Positions 10,865 through 18,729 of a DNA stretch of 64,000 nt are shown here, piece after piece. The notes under the pieces were generated by a model, which saw only the letters and a program-made list of their open reading frames with translations, was not told the DNA's origin and did no database searches. Position 1 is the first letter of the stretch. Each line of letters starts with the position of its first letter. This DNA comes from Pseudomonas putida (GTDB lineage: Bacteria > Pseudomonadota > Gammaproteobacteria > Pseudomonadales > Pseudomonadaceae), in assembly GCF_025905425.1 (NCBI RefSeq), contig NZ_CP109603.1, forward strand, positions 470,001 to 534,000, in the 5' to 3' direction. A program made the translations under genes and the position numbers.

Positions 10865-11788
10865 TCAGCTCGCCCGGCGGTAGGTCAACAGTACGATGCC
10901 GCACACCACCACGGCCCCACCCATCAGTTGCAAGGTACTCAAGCGCTGATCGAGCAACGCCCAGCCCAGCAGCAGGGTGGCGATCGGTTCGATGTTCATC
11001 ACCGGTGCGTTCTGCGCCATGTTCAGCCGGGGCACACAGACAAACAGCAGGGTGAAGGCCACGCCATACAGCACCACCAGGCTGGCCAACGCCGCCCAGC
11101 CGCTGGTGCTGGCGGGCAGCGACAGCCCGGAAGGCATCACGCCGCTTACGCCTGCGACCAGCATGCTGGAGAACACGATCAGCAAGGTCAGCAGGCTGCG
11201 TACCGGGCCGCGCACGGCGGCCAGTTTGTGATCGGTAATCCACAGCGCGCAGGCGAAGGCACACGCGGCGCAGAAGGCCAGGCTGACGCCCTGGGCCCAA
11301 TGCGGGTTGGCGTCGGCGCTGTCGGCCAGCCGTGCCGGTACATCCAGCGCCAGCACCAGGCCGCAGAGAATCAGGCCCATGAACAGTACGGTGCGGCCCG
11401 TCGGGCGCGCGCCGCCCAGCGCCCACGTGAGCAGCGCGAGCAACATCGGGAAGGTATTGCCCACCAGCAGCGCCAGTGCCACCGGGATGCGCGCCACCGC
11501 CGAATACAGGCACAGGCTCTGCGTGGCGATCAGCAGGCCGAGCAGCAGTTGCCAGCGCCGCGTACCCGTCGGTAGGCCCAGTGCCTGGCGCTGCCACAAC
11601 AGCAGGCAGGCCAGGACCAGGAAGGTGATGCCTGAGCGGCAGAGAATCGCCAGCAGCACGCCGGTGCCGTCATCGAAGGCGATGCGCGCGGCAACGTGGT
11701 TGGCGGCGAACGAGCATGCCAGCAGCGCCAATAGCGCAATCGCCAGCTTGCGAGGAAAGAGAGGTGGGGCAGAGGAGGGAACAGCCAT
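10865..11788 (-). CDS. DMT-superfamily (EamA) transporter
   Basis: A 307-residue inner-membrane protein with ten hydrophobic helices in two EamA repeats, the layout of drug/metabolite exporters. The ATG giving MAVPSSAPPLFPRK is chosen; the frame stays open upstream but there it is antisense to dctM. It follows the TRAP operon on the same strand but is separated from it by a strong GC hairpin. It is followed closely by the epimerase gene. The transported metabolite is unknown; a role with sugar acids is inferred only from neighbours. Confidence 0.85.
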   Translation of the reverse strand: MAVPSSAPPLFPRKLAIALLALLACSFAANHVAARIAFDDGTGVLLAILCRSGITFLVLACLLLWQRQALGLPTGTRRWQLLLGLLIATQSLCLYSAVARIPVALALLVGNTFPMLLALLTWALGGARPTGRTVLFMGLILCGLVLALDVPARLADSADANPHWAQGVSLAFCAACAFACALWITDHKLAAVRGPVRSLLTLLIVFSSMLVAGVSGVMPSGLSLPASTSGWAALASLVVLYGVAFTLLFVCVPRLNMAQNAPVMNIEPIATLLLGWALLDQRLSTLQLMGGAVVVCGIVLLTYRRAS

Positions 11789-11813
11789 GTGCAGGATCCA
11801 TTTGCAAAAGAGG

Positions 11814-11835
11814 ATGGGGCCGCAAGCGGCCCCAT
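11814..11835 (-). terminator. Terminator-like hairpin after TRAP operon
   Basis: Perfect stem ATGGGGCCGC / GCGGCCCCAT with a 2-nt loop, directly after the dctM-type stop. It probably ends or attenuates the uronate operon before the DMT gene. Confidence 0.65.
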
Positions 11836-11841
11836 TTGGCT

Positions 11842-13122
11842 TTACAGCACCACGCTGGGCAGCCAGAGCGAGATGGCAGGGATGTAGGTCACGGCCATTA
11901 GTACCAGGAACAACGCCAGGTAGAACGGCAGCAGCGCCTTCACCGTCGACTCGATGCTCACCTTGCCGATGGCCGAGCCCACGAACAGCACCGCGCCCAC
12001 CGGTGGCGTGATCAAACCGATGCCCAGGTTCACCAGCATGATCATGCCGAAGTGCACCGGATCCACGCCGATGCCATTGATCACCGGCAGCAGGATCGGC
12101 GTCAGGATCAAAATCAGCGGCGCCATGTCCATTACCGTGCCCAGCAGCAACAGCATGAAGTTGATGCACATGAGGATCACGTAACGGTTGTCCGACAGGG
12201 TCAGGAACGTGGTGGTGATCTTCGAGGGGATCTGCATCAGCGTCATCACGTAGCCAAAGCTTGCGGCAAAGCCGATCAGGATCATCACGATCGAGATGGT
12301 GCGTACCGTGCGGTGCATCAACTTGGGCAGGTCACGCCATTTGTAGTCGCGGTAGATGAACATGGTCACGAAGAACGACCAGACCACCGCCACGGCGGCC
12401 GACTCGGTCGCGGTGAACACACCCGACAGAATGCCACCGAGGATGATGACCATCGCCATCAGCCCCCACAGCGCCTCACCGGCGATTTTCAGCGCCTGGC
12501 GCAACGGAATGACTTCGCCTTTGGGGTAGTTGCGCTTTTTCGCGAAGATCAGGCACAGGCCCATCATCACTGCGCTCAGCAACAGCCCGGGCATCACCCC
12601 AGCCATGAACAGCGAGGCGATCGACACCGTGCCACCCGCCGCCAGCGAGTACAGCACCGAGTTGTGGCTGGGTGGGGTCAGCAGTGCCTGCACCGAGCCA
12701 CTGACAGTCACGGCGGTGGAGAACTCACGCGGGTAGCCTTTGCGCTCCATTTCCGGAATCAGCACCGAACCCACCGACGCGGTGTCGGCCACCGACGAGC
12801 CCGAGATAGCGCCAAAGAACGTCGAGGCCATGATGTTGACCAGCGACAACCCGCCCCGCACGAAGCCCACCAGCACCCCGGCGAATGCCACCAGCCGCCG
12901 GGACATACCGCCCTCGGCCATGATCGCGCCGGCCAGCACGAAGAACGGAATCGCCAGCAGCGAAAACTTGTTAACCCCACTGGCGACCTGGATCATCATC
13001 GCCTGCAGCGGGATATCGATCCACCAGGCACCGATCAATGCCGACAGCCCCAGCGCATAGGCCACCGGCATGCCCAGCAGGATGAGCGCGATGAAACTGC
13101 CCAACAGAATGAACGCATCCAT
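11842..13122 (-). CDS. dctM: TRAP transporter large permease (DctM type)
   Basis: A 426-residue, 12-helix large membrane subunit of a tripartite ATP-independent periplasmic (TRAP) transporter. It drives sodium-coupled uptake of the ligand handed over by the binding protein. Typical segments are MDAFILLGSFIALILLGMPV at the N-terminus, SGSSVADTASVG in the first half and GLITPPVGAVLFV in the second. Its start codon follows directly after the small-subunit stop, so translation is coupled. The ligand is probably a hexuronate, from the udh and SMP-30 genes in the same operon. Confidence 0.95.
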   Translation of the reverse strand: MDAFILLGSFIALILLGMPVAYALGLSALIGAWWIDIPLQAMMIQVASGVNKFSLLAIPFFVLAGAIMAEGGMSRRLVAFAGVLVGFVRGGLSLVNIMASTFFGAISGSSVADTASVGSVLIPEMERKGYPREFSTAVTVSGSVQALLTPPSHNSVLYSLAAGGTVSIASLFMAGVMPGLLLSAVMMGLCLIFAKKRNYPKGEVIPLRQALKIAGEALWGLMAMVIILGGILSGVFTATESAAVAVVWSFFVTMFIYRDYKWRDLPKLMHRTVRTISIVMILIGFAASFGYVMTLMQIPSKITTTFLTLSDNRYVILMCINFMLLLLGTVMDMAPLILILTPILLPVINGIGVDPVHFGMIMLVNLGIGLITPPVGAVLFVGSAIGKVSIESTVKALLPFYLALFLVLMAVTYIPAISLWLPSVVL

Positions 13123-13662
13123 TTACGCAGCTCCTTCGCTTTCTTCAGCCAGGTCGAAGCGCACCACCTTGCGGTTGCTTTGGTCGCCCAGCAGGAGTTT
13201 TTCCACGACAAAAATCAGCGTCAGCACGCCACCCACCGGGATCGGCGCGTAGGTCATGCCCACGCGAATGCCGGGCAGCGAGGCCAGGTACTGGTTCCAG
13301 GTGGTGATGCACAGCTTGGCGCCGTAGTAGGTCATGAACACGCACACCAGAATCATCAACACCTGTACCAGCAGCCCGACCACTTTGCGCTGCAGCGGTG
13401 GCAGGCGGTCGGTGATCATCGCCACCGCCATGTGCGCGCCAGCCCGGTAGCTGGCGGCGGCACCGACGAAGGTGAACACCACCATCAGCAGGATCGAGAC
13501 CGGCTCCGGCCAGCTGGAACCGGTGCCCAGCACGTAGCGGGCGAAGATGCCCCACGGGATGATCAGCGTCATGGTCAGGATCGACAGGCCCGCGATCCAG
13601 ATGCAACTGCGGTACAGCGTGTCGTTCACGTTCAGAAATAGCGATTTCATAGGCATCACCAA
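13123..13662 (-). CDS. dctQ: TRAP transporter small permease (DctQ type)
   Basis: A 179-residue four-helix small membrane subunit that pairs with the DctM-type permease. The helix order and the SSWPEP segment are typical of DctQ. The first possible start gives MVMPMKSLF; the third Met is an equally good start and would shorten it by four residues. The stop abuts the next gene. Confidence 0.9.
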   Translation of the reverse strand: MVMPMKSLFLNVNDTLYRSCIWIAGLSILTMTLIIPWGIFARYVLGTGSSWPEPVSILLMVVFTFVGAAASYRAGAHMAVAMITDRLPPLQRKVVGLLVQVLMILVCVFMTYYGAKLCITTWNQYLASLPGIRVGMTYAPIPVGGVLTLIFVVEKLLLGDQSNRKVVRFDLAEESEGAA

Positions 13663-13716
13663 AGCGACAGGGCGGCGGGCGCCGCACTGCCGAGGTCGTC
13701 TTGGAAGGGGCCGGTA

Positions 13717-14688
13717 TTACTGGACGGCTTCGATACGCTTCATCAGGTCGGCGTAAGGCGCGCCGTACTTCTCGCGTACCGATGCGGTGGCCTCGAAGAA
13801 CGGCTTCTTGTCGACGGTGATGAACTCGACACCGGCAGCCTTGAGCTTCTCTTCGCTGGCAGACGACTTGGCGTCCCACAGCGCACGTTCTTCCATCTGC
13901 GCTTCACGTGCGACTTTCTTCACCAGGGTCTGCTGCTCAGGGGTGAGCGTGTTCCAGGTGGTCTTGGACATCACCACCGGCTCAGGCAGGATCAGGTGGC
14001 CGGTGAGGGTGTAGTACTTGGCGCTCTGGAAGTGATTGTGCTCAAGCAGGGTGGGCGGGTTGTTCTCGGCGCCGTCGATCACGCCAGTCTGCAGGGCGCT
14101 GAAGATTTCGCCGGTGTCCATGGCGATGCCGTTGCCACCCATGGCGTTCATCATGTCGATGAACAGCGGGTTGCCCTGCACGCGAATCTTCATGCCCTTG
14201 AGGTCTTCGAGGCTGCGTACTGGTTTTTTCGTGTAGATGCTGCGCGAACCGCCATCCATCCAGGCCAGGGCTACCAGGTTGAATTCGGAGTGGGTGATCT
14301 TGTCGAGGATTTCCTGGCCGATGTCGCCGTCGATGATCTTGCGCATGTGCTCATGGTCGCGGAACACGAACGGCATGTTGAACACGTTCACATCCGGCAC
14401 TACCGGGCCGACGATTCCCAGGCTGACGCGGGTCATCTGCACGGCACCGATCTGTGCCTGTTCGATCACTTCCTTCTCGGAGCCGAGCACCCCACCGGCG
14501 AACATCTTGAAGGTGATCTCGCCATTGCTGGCGGCTTCGAGCTTCTTGCCCATGTTCTGTTCGGCAACCACGGTCGGGTAGCCGGCCGGGTGAATCTCGG
14601 CGAACTTGATGTCCAGCGCAAAGGCTGGCATCGACACGCTGAAGGCGAAAGGGAGTACGGCAAGGAGCAGCTTGCGTTTGAACGTCAT
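13717..14688 (-). CDS. dctP: TRAP substrate-binding protein (DctP type), probable hexuronate binder
   Basis: A 323-residue periplasmic binding protein with a cleavable signal peptide (about 1-24, ending PAFA). The mature part has the DctP fold, including the conserved arginine segment MKIRVQGNPLFIDMMNAMG, whose Arg clamps the ligand carboxylate in this family. It also has VIDGAENNPPTLLEHNHF. Together with DctQM it forms a complete TRAP system in an operon with uronate dehydrogenase and a lactonase, so galacturonate or glucuronate is the best ligand guess. A 54-bp gap separates it from dctQ. Confidence 0.93.
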   Translation of the reverse strand: MTFKRKLLLAVLPFAFSVSMPAFALDIKFAEIHPAGYPTVVAEQNMGKKLEAASNGEITFKMFAGGVLGSEKEVIEQAQIGAVQMTRVSLGIVGPVVPDVNVFNMPFVFRDHEHMRKIIDGDIGQEILDKITHSEFNLVALAWMDGGSRSIYTKKPVRSLEDLKGMKIRVQGNPLFIDMMNAMGGNGIAMDTGEIFSALQTGVIDGAENNPPTLLEHNHFQSAKYYTLTGHLILPEPVVMSKTTWNTLTPEQQTLVKKVAREAQMEERALWDAKSSASEEKLKAAGVEFITVDKKPFFEATASVREKYGAPYADLMKRIEAVQ

Positions 14689-14753
14689 GATGAAACTCCG
14701 TGGTTTTTATTATCCGGTTTCGTGTGTGCAAGTGTGCGTGGCAGAGCGGGCGT

Positions 14754-15632
14754 TCAGCCCCGGTAGGCAGGTTCCTCCAGGCCTTTGATGCCAAGCTCGA
14801 AGGCAAATACCCCGCCGGCCAGCGGCTGGTCGCAGAGGTCGATGCCCGAAGGGCGGATCGAGGTGACGAACAGGGTGTCCAGGTTGGCGCCGCCAAAGGC
14901 GCACATCGCCGGTTTCTTCACCGGCACGCTGAGTGAGCGATCGAGGCGGCCTTCGGGGGTGAAGCGGTGGATCTGGCCGGCGTCGTTGCCACAGATCCAG
15001 TAGCAGCCGTCCTGGTCGATGGCGGCACCGTCGGGGCGGCCGGGGAAGGCGTGCATGTCGACGAACAGGCGCTTGCTGTGGGGCGTGCCGCTGTCGATGT
15101 CGTAGTCGAACACCCAGATCTTCTGCACGTTGGGGTGCGAGTCCGACAGGTACATGCGTGTGCCGTCGGGGCTGAAGGCCAGGCCATTGGGCACGATCAT
15201 GCCGTCCTGCTGCAGGTGCAATTGCCCTTCGCCGTCATGCCGGTACAGCGCCCCGACATGGGCACCTTGTGACATGTCCATGAGCATGGTGCCGGCCCAG
15301 AAACGGCCCTGGCGGTCGCAGCGCCCATCGTTGAAGCGCATGCCGCCCTGGGCATGTTCGACGGCACTGAGCAGGCGGCTGTCGAGGCTGCCATCGGCGT
15401 TGGCTTCGAGCTGGAAAATGCCGCTTTCCATGCCCGCGACCCACCCCTGTTCGGTGCGGGCGATGCAGGCGAGCATCTCGTCGCCTTGCCAGGTGTTGTG
15501 AGCGCCGTTGGGCTGCCAGCGGTGCAATGTGCGGGCGGGGATGTCGACCCAGTAAAGGGCCTGTTCGATAGGGTGCCACACAGGGCTTTCGCCGGTACCG
15601 TTGCGGGCATCGACGATCAGTTCGCAGTTCAT
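14754..15632 (-). CDS. SMP-30/gluconolactonase family lactonase
   Basis: A 292-residue six-bladed beta-propeller lactonase. Metal-site segments are GTGESPVW (with E15), NGLAFSPDG and the Asp of DGAAIDQDG, consistent with a single divalent ion. The likely reaction is hydrolysis of the aldarolactone made by uronate dehydrogenase to the linear glucarate or galactarate. The ATG giving MNCELIVDARNG is chosen; the frame extends 70 codons into udh without similarity. It starts 25 bp after the udh stop, so the two are co-transcribed. Confidence 0.9.
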   Translation of the reverse strand: MNCELIVDARNGTGESPVWHPIEQALYWVDIPARTLHRWQPNGAHNTWQGDEMLACIARTEQGWVAGMESGIFQLEANADGSLDSRLLSAVEHAQGGMRFNDGRCDRQGRFWAGTMLMDMSQGAHVGALYRHDGEGQLHLQQDGMIVPNGLAFSPDGTRMYLSDSHPNVQKIWVFDYDIDSGTPHSKRLFVDMHAFPGRPDGAAIDQDGCYWICGNDAGQIHRFTPEGRLDRSLSVPVKKPAMCAFGGANLDTLFVTSIRPSGIDLCDQPLAGGVFAFELGIKGLEEPAYRG

Positions 15633-15657
15633 GGCCGTGCCTCCTGGCGCGCTGGGG

Positions 15658-16464
15658 TCAGTTGAACGGTCCGGCCACGGCGAAGGCGCCGCCCTGATAG
15701 ACCATGCTCGGGTCATCGGCGGCAGGCGACGGCTGTGCCTCGACCGCTTCGCGGAACACCTCTGAGGTGTCTTTAGGCGCATAGCCCAGGTGCGCGGCAT
15801 GGCGGTTGTCCCACCACACAGTGCGGTTGTCGGAGGCGCCATAGACGATGGTGTGGCCGACGTTGGGCGTGAACAGCCCGCGCTCGATCAGTTGCACCAG
15901 GTCGTCGTAGCTCAGCCAGGTGCAGAGCATGCGCGGGTTCTGCGGTTGCGGGAACGACGAGCCGATGCGGATGCTCACGGTCTCGATGCCATAGCGATCG
16001 AAGTAGAAGCTGGCGACGTCCTCGCCGTAACATTTGGACAGCCCGTAGTAGCTGTCGGGGCGGCGCGGGGAGTGGGCGTCGATGCGCTCGTCCTGGTGGT
16101 AGAAACCGATGGTGTGATTGGAGCTGGCGAAGATGATGCGTTTGACGCCATGTTTGCGCGCCGCTTCGTAGACATGGAACACGCCGCAGATGTTGGGGCC
16201 GAGGATGTCTTCGAAGGCATGTTCGGTGGACACGCCGCCGAAGTGGATGATGGCGTCCACGCCTTCGACCAGTGCGTGGACGGCAGCCTTGTCGGCGAGG
16301 TCGCAGGCCACCACCTCTTCATGCGGGCCCGCGGCAGGTGGCATCGGGCTGATATCGGAAAGGCGCAGGACCTCGGCGTAGCCTTGCAGGCGTTCGCGAA
16401 GGACCTTGCCCAGGCCGCCTGCGGCTCCGGTGAGCAGCAGGCGATTGAGGGGAGTAATGGTCAT
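15658..16464 (-). CDS. udh: Uronate dehydrogenase
   Basis: A 268-residue NAD-dependent short-chain/extended reductase. It has the Rossmann motif TGAAGGLG (12-19) and the catalytic Y140-GLS-K144, with a preceding Ser in FASSNHTIG. Length and sequence agree closely with the P. putida uronate dehydrogenase that oxidises galacturonate and glucuronate to their aldarolactones. It is the first gene of an apparent five-gene operon: udh, lactonase, TRAP P, Q, M. An operator-like palindrome sits 27-39 bases before its start codon. Confidence 0.95.
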   Translation of the reverse strand: MTITPLNRLLLTGAAGGLGKVLRERLQGYAEVLRLSDISPMPPAAGPHEEVVACDLADKAAVHALVEGVDAIIHFGGVSTEHAFEDILGPNICGVFHVYEAARKHGVKRIIFASSNHTIGFYHQDERIDAHSPRRPDSYYGLSKCYGEDVASFYFDRYGIETVSIRIGSSFPQPQNPRMLCTWLSYDDLVQLIERGLFTPNVGHTIVYGASDNRTVWWDNRHAAHLGYAPKDTSEVFREAVEAQPSPAADDPSMVYQGGAFAVAGPFN

Positions 16465-16490
16465 GGCCGGCTCATTGTTGGTTGTTGTAG

Positions 16491-16503
16491 GTTGTCGTAT
16501 GAC
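16491..16503. promoter_or_regulatory. FadR-type operator-like palindrome upstream of udh
   Basis: GTTGTCGTATGAC, matching GTTGT-N3-ACAAC with one mismatch, placed where a repressor would block the udh promoter or transcription start. Same motif as at 8512 and 18116. Confidence 0.65.
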
Positions 16504-16559
16504 TTGGCTGAATTATCGGCAGCGGGTTCCAGAGTTGTCAATGTTAATTCTGTGACCCT

Positions 16560-16648
16560 GTGTGCCTCATTGCGGCAAACCCGCACCTACAGGCTTCACG
16601 CGGTCCGTGTAGGAGCGGGCTTGCCCGCGATGGGCCGCAAAGCGGCCC
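16560..16648. repeat. REP-type palindrome cluster with GGCCGC hairpin
   Basis: Contains the P. putida REP core GGAGCGGGCTTGCCCGCGA and an inverted degenerate copy before it. The hairpin GGGCCGC-AAA-GCGGCCC (16632-16648) just after the porin stop probably ends porin transcription. Confidence 0.75.
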
Positions 16649-16652
16649 CCTC

Positions 16653-17891
16653 TTACAACAATGACAACGGATAGTTGAAGATCAACCGGTTCTCATCAAA
16701 CTCGTTGTTGCTGTAGTCCCGGCGAATGCTCGAGTTGCGCCACTTCACGCTCAAATCCTTGAACGCCCCGCTCTGGATCACATACGCCAGCTCCGTCTCC
16801 CGTACCCACTCTTTGCCATCGGTAACCGCCCCTGCGTGCACATCCTGCCCACTGATGTACCGGTTCATCAGCGTCAACCCCGGCACCCCGACGGTGACGA
16901 AGTTGAAGTCATGTCGCACCTGCCACGAGCGCTCGTTGGCGTTATCGAAACTGGAGTTGTAGCTGTCGTTAGCCAGCGTGCCGCCGCTGGTGCCATTGAC
17001 CCGCATCCAGGTATCGCCATCAACTTTCTGCAGGCCGACCCAGAAGGTGCTGCCGCCATACTTGGCCGAGAACATCCCCGAATAGGTCTTGTTGTCCAAC
17101 TGCCCGGCACGCTCGGAGCCGTCTTCGTTGCCATGGAAGTAGCCAAGGTTGGCACCCAGGGTCCAGTCACCCAAGGGCTGGCTGTGGCTCACTTGCAAGT
17201 ACTGTTGCTGGTAGACGTCCTTGAGCACTGCGTTCCACAGCCCGACCAATGTGCGGTCCTGGTTGAACTTGTATTCGCCACCGACGAAGTTGAAGCGGTC
17301 CGAAAGCCCACCGCCGTAGCTCATGTCGTCCATGCTCGCGTCATTGCGCGGGCTGTTGCCACGGAACTGCCCGCCATACAGCGTCAGCCCGCGGATTTCG
17401 TTGGAGGTGACCTGCCCCCCGCGGAACGTCTGCGGCAGCGAGCGGCCGTCGTCGGAGCGCAGGATCGGCAGCACCGGCATCCATTCGCCGATCTTCAGCT
17501 CAGTCTTCGAAACCCGCGCCTTGCCCGCCACCGCCAGGCGCCCGTAGTCATCGGCCGGCCGCCCATCGTCGTGGCGCGGCAGCAGCCCGGTGCCGTAGGT
17601 GCCGCCACCGCCATCGAGCTTGACCGACCACAGCCCCAGCACATCCACGCCGAACCCGACCGGCCCTTCGGTGAAACCCGAACGCGCATCGAGGATAAAG
17701 CTCTGCGTCCATTCCTCAGCCTTGCTTTGCGGGTTGCTGGGGTTGGTGAAGTTGCGGTTGATGTAGAAATTGCGCAGGCCGAGCGTGGCCTTGGCATCCT
17801 CGACAAAGCCCGCCGCCACAGTGGTGCCCGGCAGGCTGCCGAGCAGGCCGACGCCGAGCAAGGCAAAGGGGAGGGTTTGGCAGATTTTCAT
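16653..17891 (-). CDS. OprD-family outer-membrane porin (uronate block)
   Basis: A 412-residue OprD/OccD-K-type substrate-specific porin with a signal peptide (about 1-26, ending TVAA). An 18-stranded barrel is expected for the family, and it ends in a hydrophobic strand (IFNYPLSLL). Family segments include DARSGFTEGPVGFGVDVLGL and SNEIRGLTLYGGQF. Translation starts at the ATG for MKICQTLPFA. The operator shared with udh and the MFS gene suggests it lets uronates or aldarates cross the outer membrane. Which OprD subgroup it belongs to is not certain. Confidence 0.9.
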   Translation of the reverse strand: MKICQTLPFALLGVGLLGSLPGTTVAAGFVEDAKATLGLRNFYINRNFTNPSNPQSKAEEWTQSFILDARSGFTEGPVGFGVDVLGLWSVKLDGGGGTYGTGLLPRHDDGRPADDYGRLAVAGKARVSKTELKIGEWMPVLPILRSDDGRSLPQTFRGGQVTSNEIRGLTLYGGQFRGNSPRNDASMDDMSYGGGLSDRFNFVGGEYKFNQDRTLVGLWNAVLKDVYQQQYLQVSHSQPLGDWTLGANLGYFHGNEDGSERAGQLDNKTYSGMFSAKYGGSTFWVGLQKVDGDTWMRVNGTSGGTLANDSYNSSFDNANERSWQVRHDFNFVTVGVPGLTLMNRYISGQDVHAGAVTDGKEWVRETELAYVIQSGAFKDLSVKWRNSSIRRDYSNNEFDENRLIFNYPLSLL

Positions 17892-18115
17892 TATTGTTGT
17901 GCTCCGCAAAAGGGTGTGGCGGCCCGTCCACCGGGCACGCGCGAGCGGCCTGCGGCAGGGGCGGGTGGGTAACGGGCCGGTCAGGGCCAGGGAGGGTGAA
18001 ACGGGCTTACGGCGCTGTGGCCGCAGGTGACGAAATTGGGAACGGTGAAACGTGGGGGGATAGCGCGATTGATGTCGACATGGCGATCGTCCACTGATTG
18101 TTGTTTTTGTTATGC

Positions 18116-18128
18116 GTTGTCGTACAAC
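18116..18128. promoter_or_regulatory. FadR-type operator-like palindrome upstream of porin gene
   Basis: GTTGTCGTACAAC, a perfect GTTGT-N3-ACAAC palindrome 225 bp before the porin start. It is the best of three copies in the window and fits the TNGTNNNACNA form of FadR-subfamily GntR sites. Confidence 0.7.
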
Positions 18129-18228
18129 TGTGGCGATTTTTATCAAGTGGTGGTGGGGATGTCAACGCTTTGTGGTGCGATGAAGGCGAGATCACTGAGC
18201 CATGCGTAGGCAGGCGTGCATGAATTTT

Positions 18229-18384
18229 CTGATAGGCCGCCTAACATCAAGATCGTGTACGCGCACTTTATTTTAATTCCAGTATTCTGTGTATAAACGA
18301 ATATTATTCAATATAAGACACAAAATTTTGCTTCTAAAGAAATTGATCGCGCTGAGGCCAGAGTACTACTATGTTGTGTATTAA
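18229..18384 (+). promoter_or_regulatory. AT-rich control region of hipBA-like module
   Basis: About 150 bp much richer in A+T than its surroundings. TTGATC (18343) and TACTAT (18367) are 18 bp apart and could be the promoter. Around 18288-18325 TGTGTATA faces TATAAGACACA as an imperfect inverted repeat, a candidate operator for the HTH antitoxin. The base composition suggests acquired DNA. Confidence 0.5.
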
Positions 18385-18393
18385 GTGGATTTC

Positions 18394-18729
18394 ATGGGTT
18401 TAATGCACGTTATGCTGGATTTAAGCCTCAGCAAGCCGAGTGAGGTCGTAAAACGTCTTTGCGAACGTTTGCGCACCGAGCGGCTAGCGCAGCAGATGAC
18501 GCAGGCGGATGTGGCTGGCAGGGCTGGTATCGCTACCAATACCGTGTCCAATCTGGAGGCTGGGCGTAATGTCGGCTTTGAGAACCTGGTCAGGGTGGCC
18601 ATGGTGCTAGGGCGCGGCAAGGAGCTGGAAAGCCTTTTCTTGCCCAAACTGGACAGCCTCGCTGACCTGCATCGCTATGAGCAGAGTGCCAAGCGGCAGC
18701 GTATCAGGAGCAAGCACGACAATGCTTGA
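18394..18729 (+). CDS. hipB: XRE-family HTH protein, HipB-like antitoxin
   Basis: About 111 residues with a Cro/C1-type HTH in the middle (MTQADVAGRAGIATNTVSNL). In HipBA modules this protein neutralises the kinase and represses the operon. The start is uncertain: a GTG nine bases upstream and two further in-frame ATGs are possible and none has a clear ribosome-binding site. The last 8 bases overlap the next gene, typical of a coupled toxin-antitoxin pair. Confidence 0.8.
   Translation: MGLMHVMLDLSLSKPSEVVKRLCERLRTERLAQQMTQADVAGRAGIATNTVSNLEAGRNVGFENLVRVAMVLGRGKELESLFLPKLDSLADLHRYEQSAKRQRIRSKHDNA

Noticed and set aside
12052..13641. 529-codon plus-strand frame over the TRAP permease genes
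   Set aside because: His/Gln/Arg-rich shadow of dctM and dctQ with no domain character.
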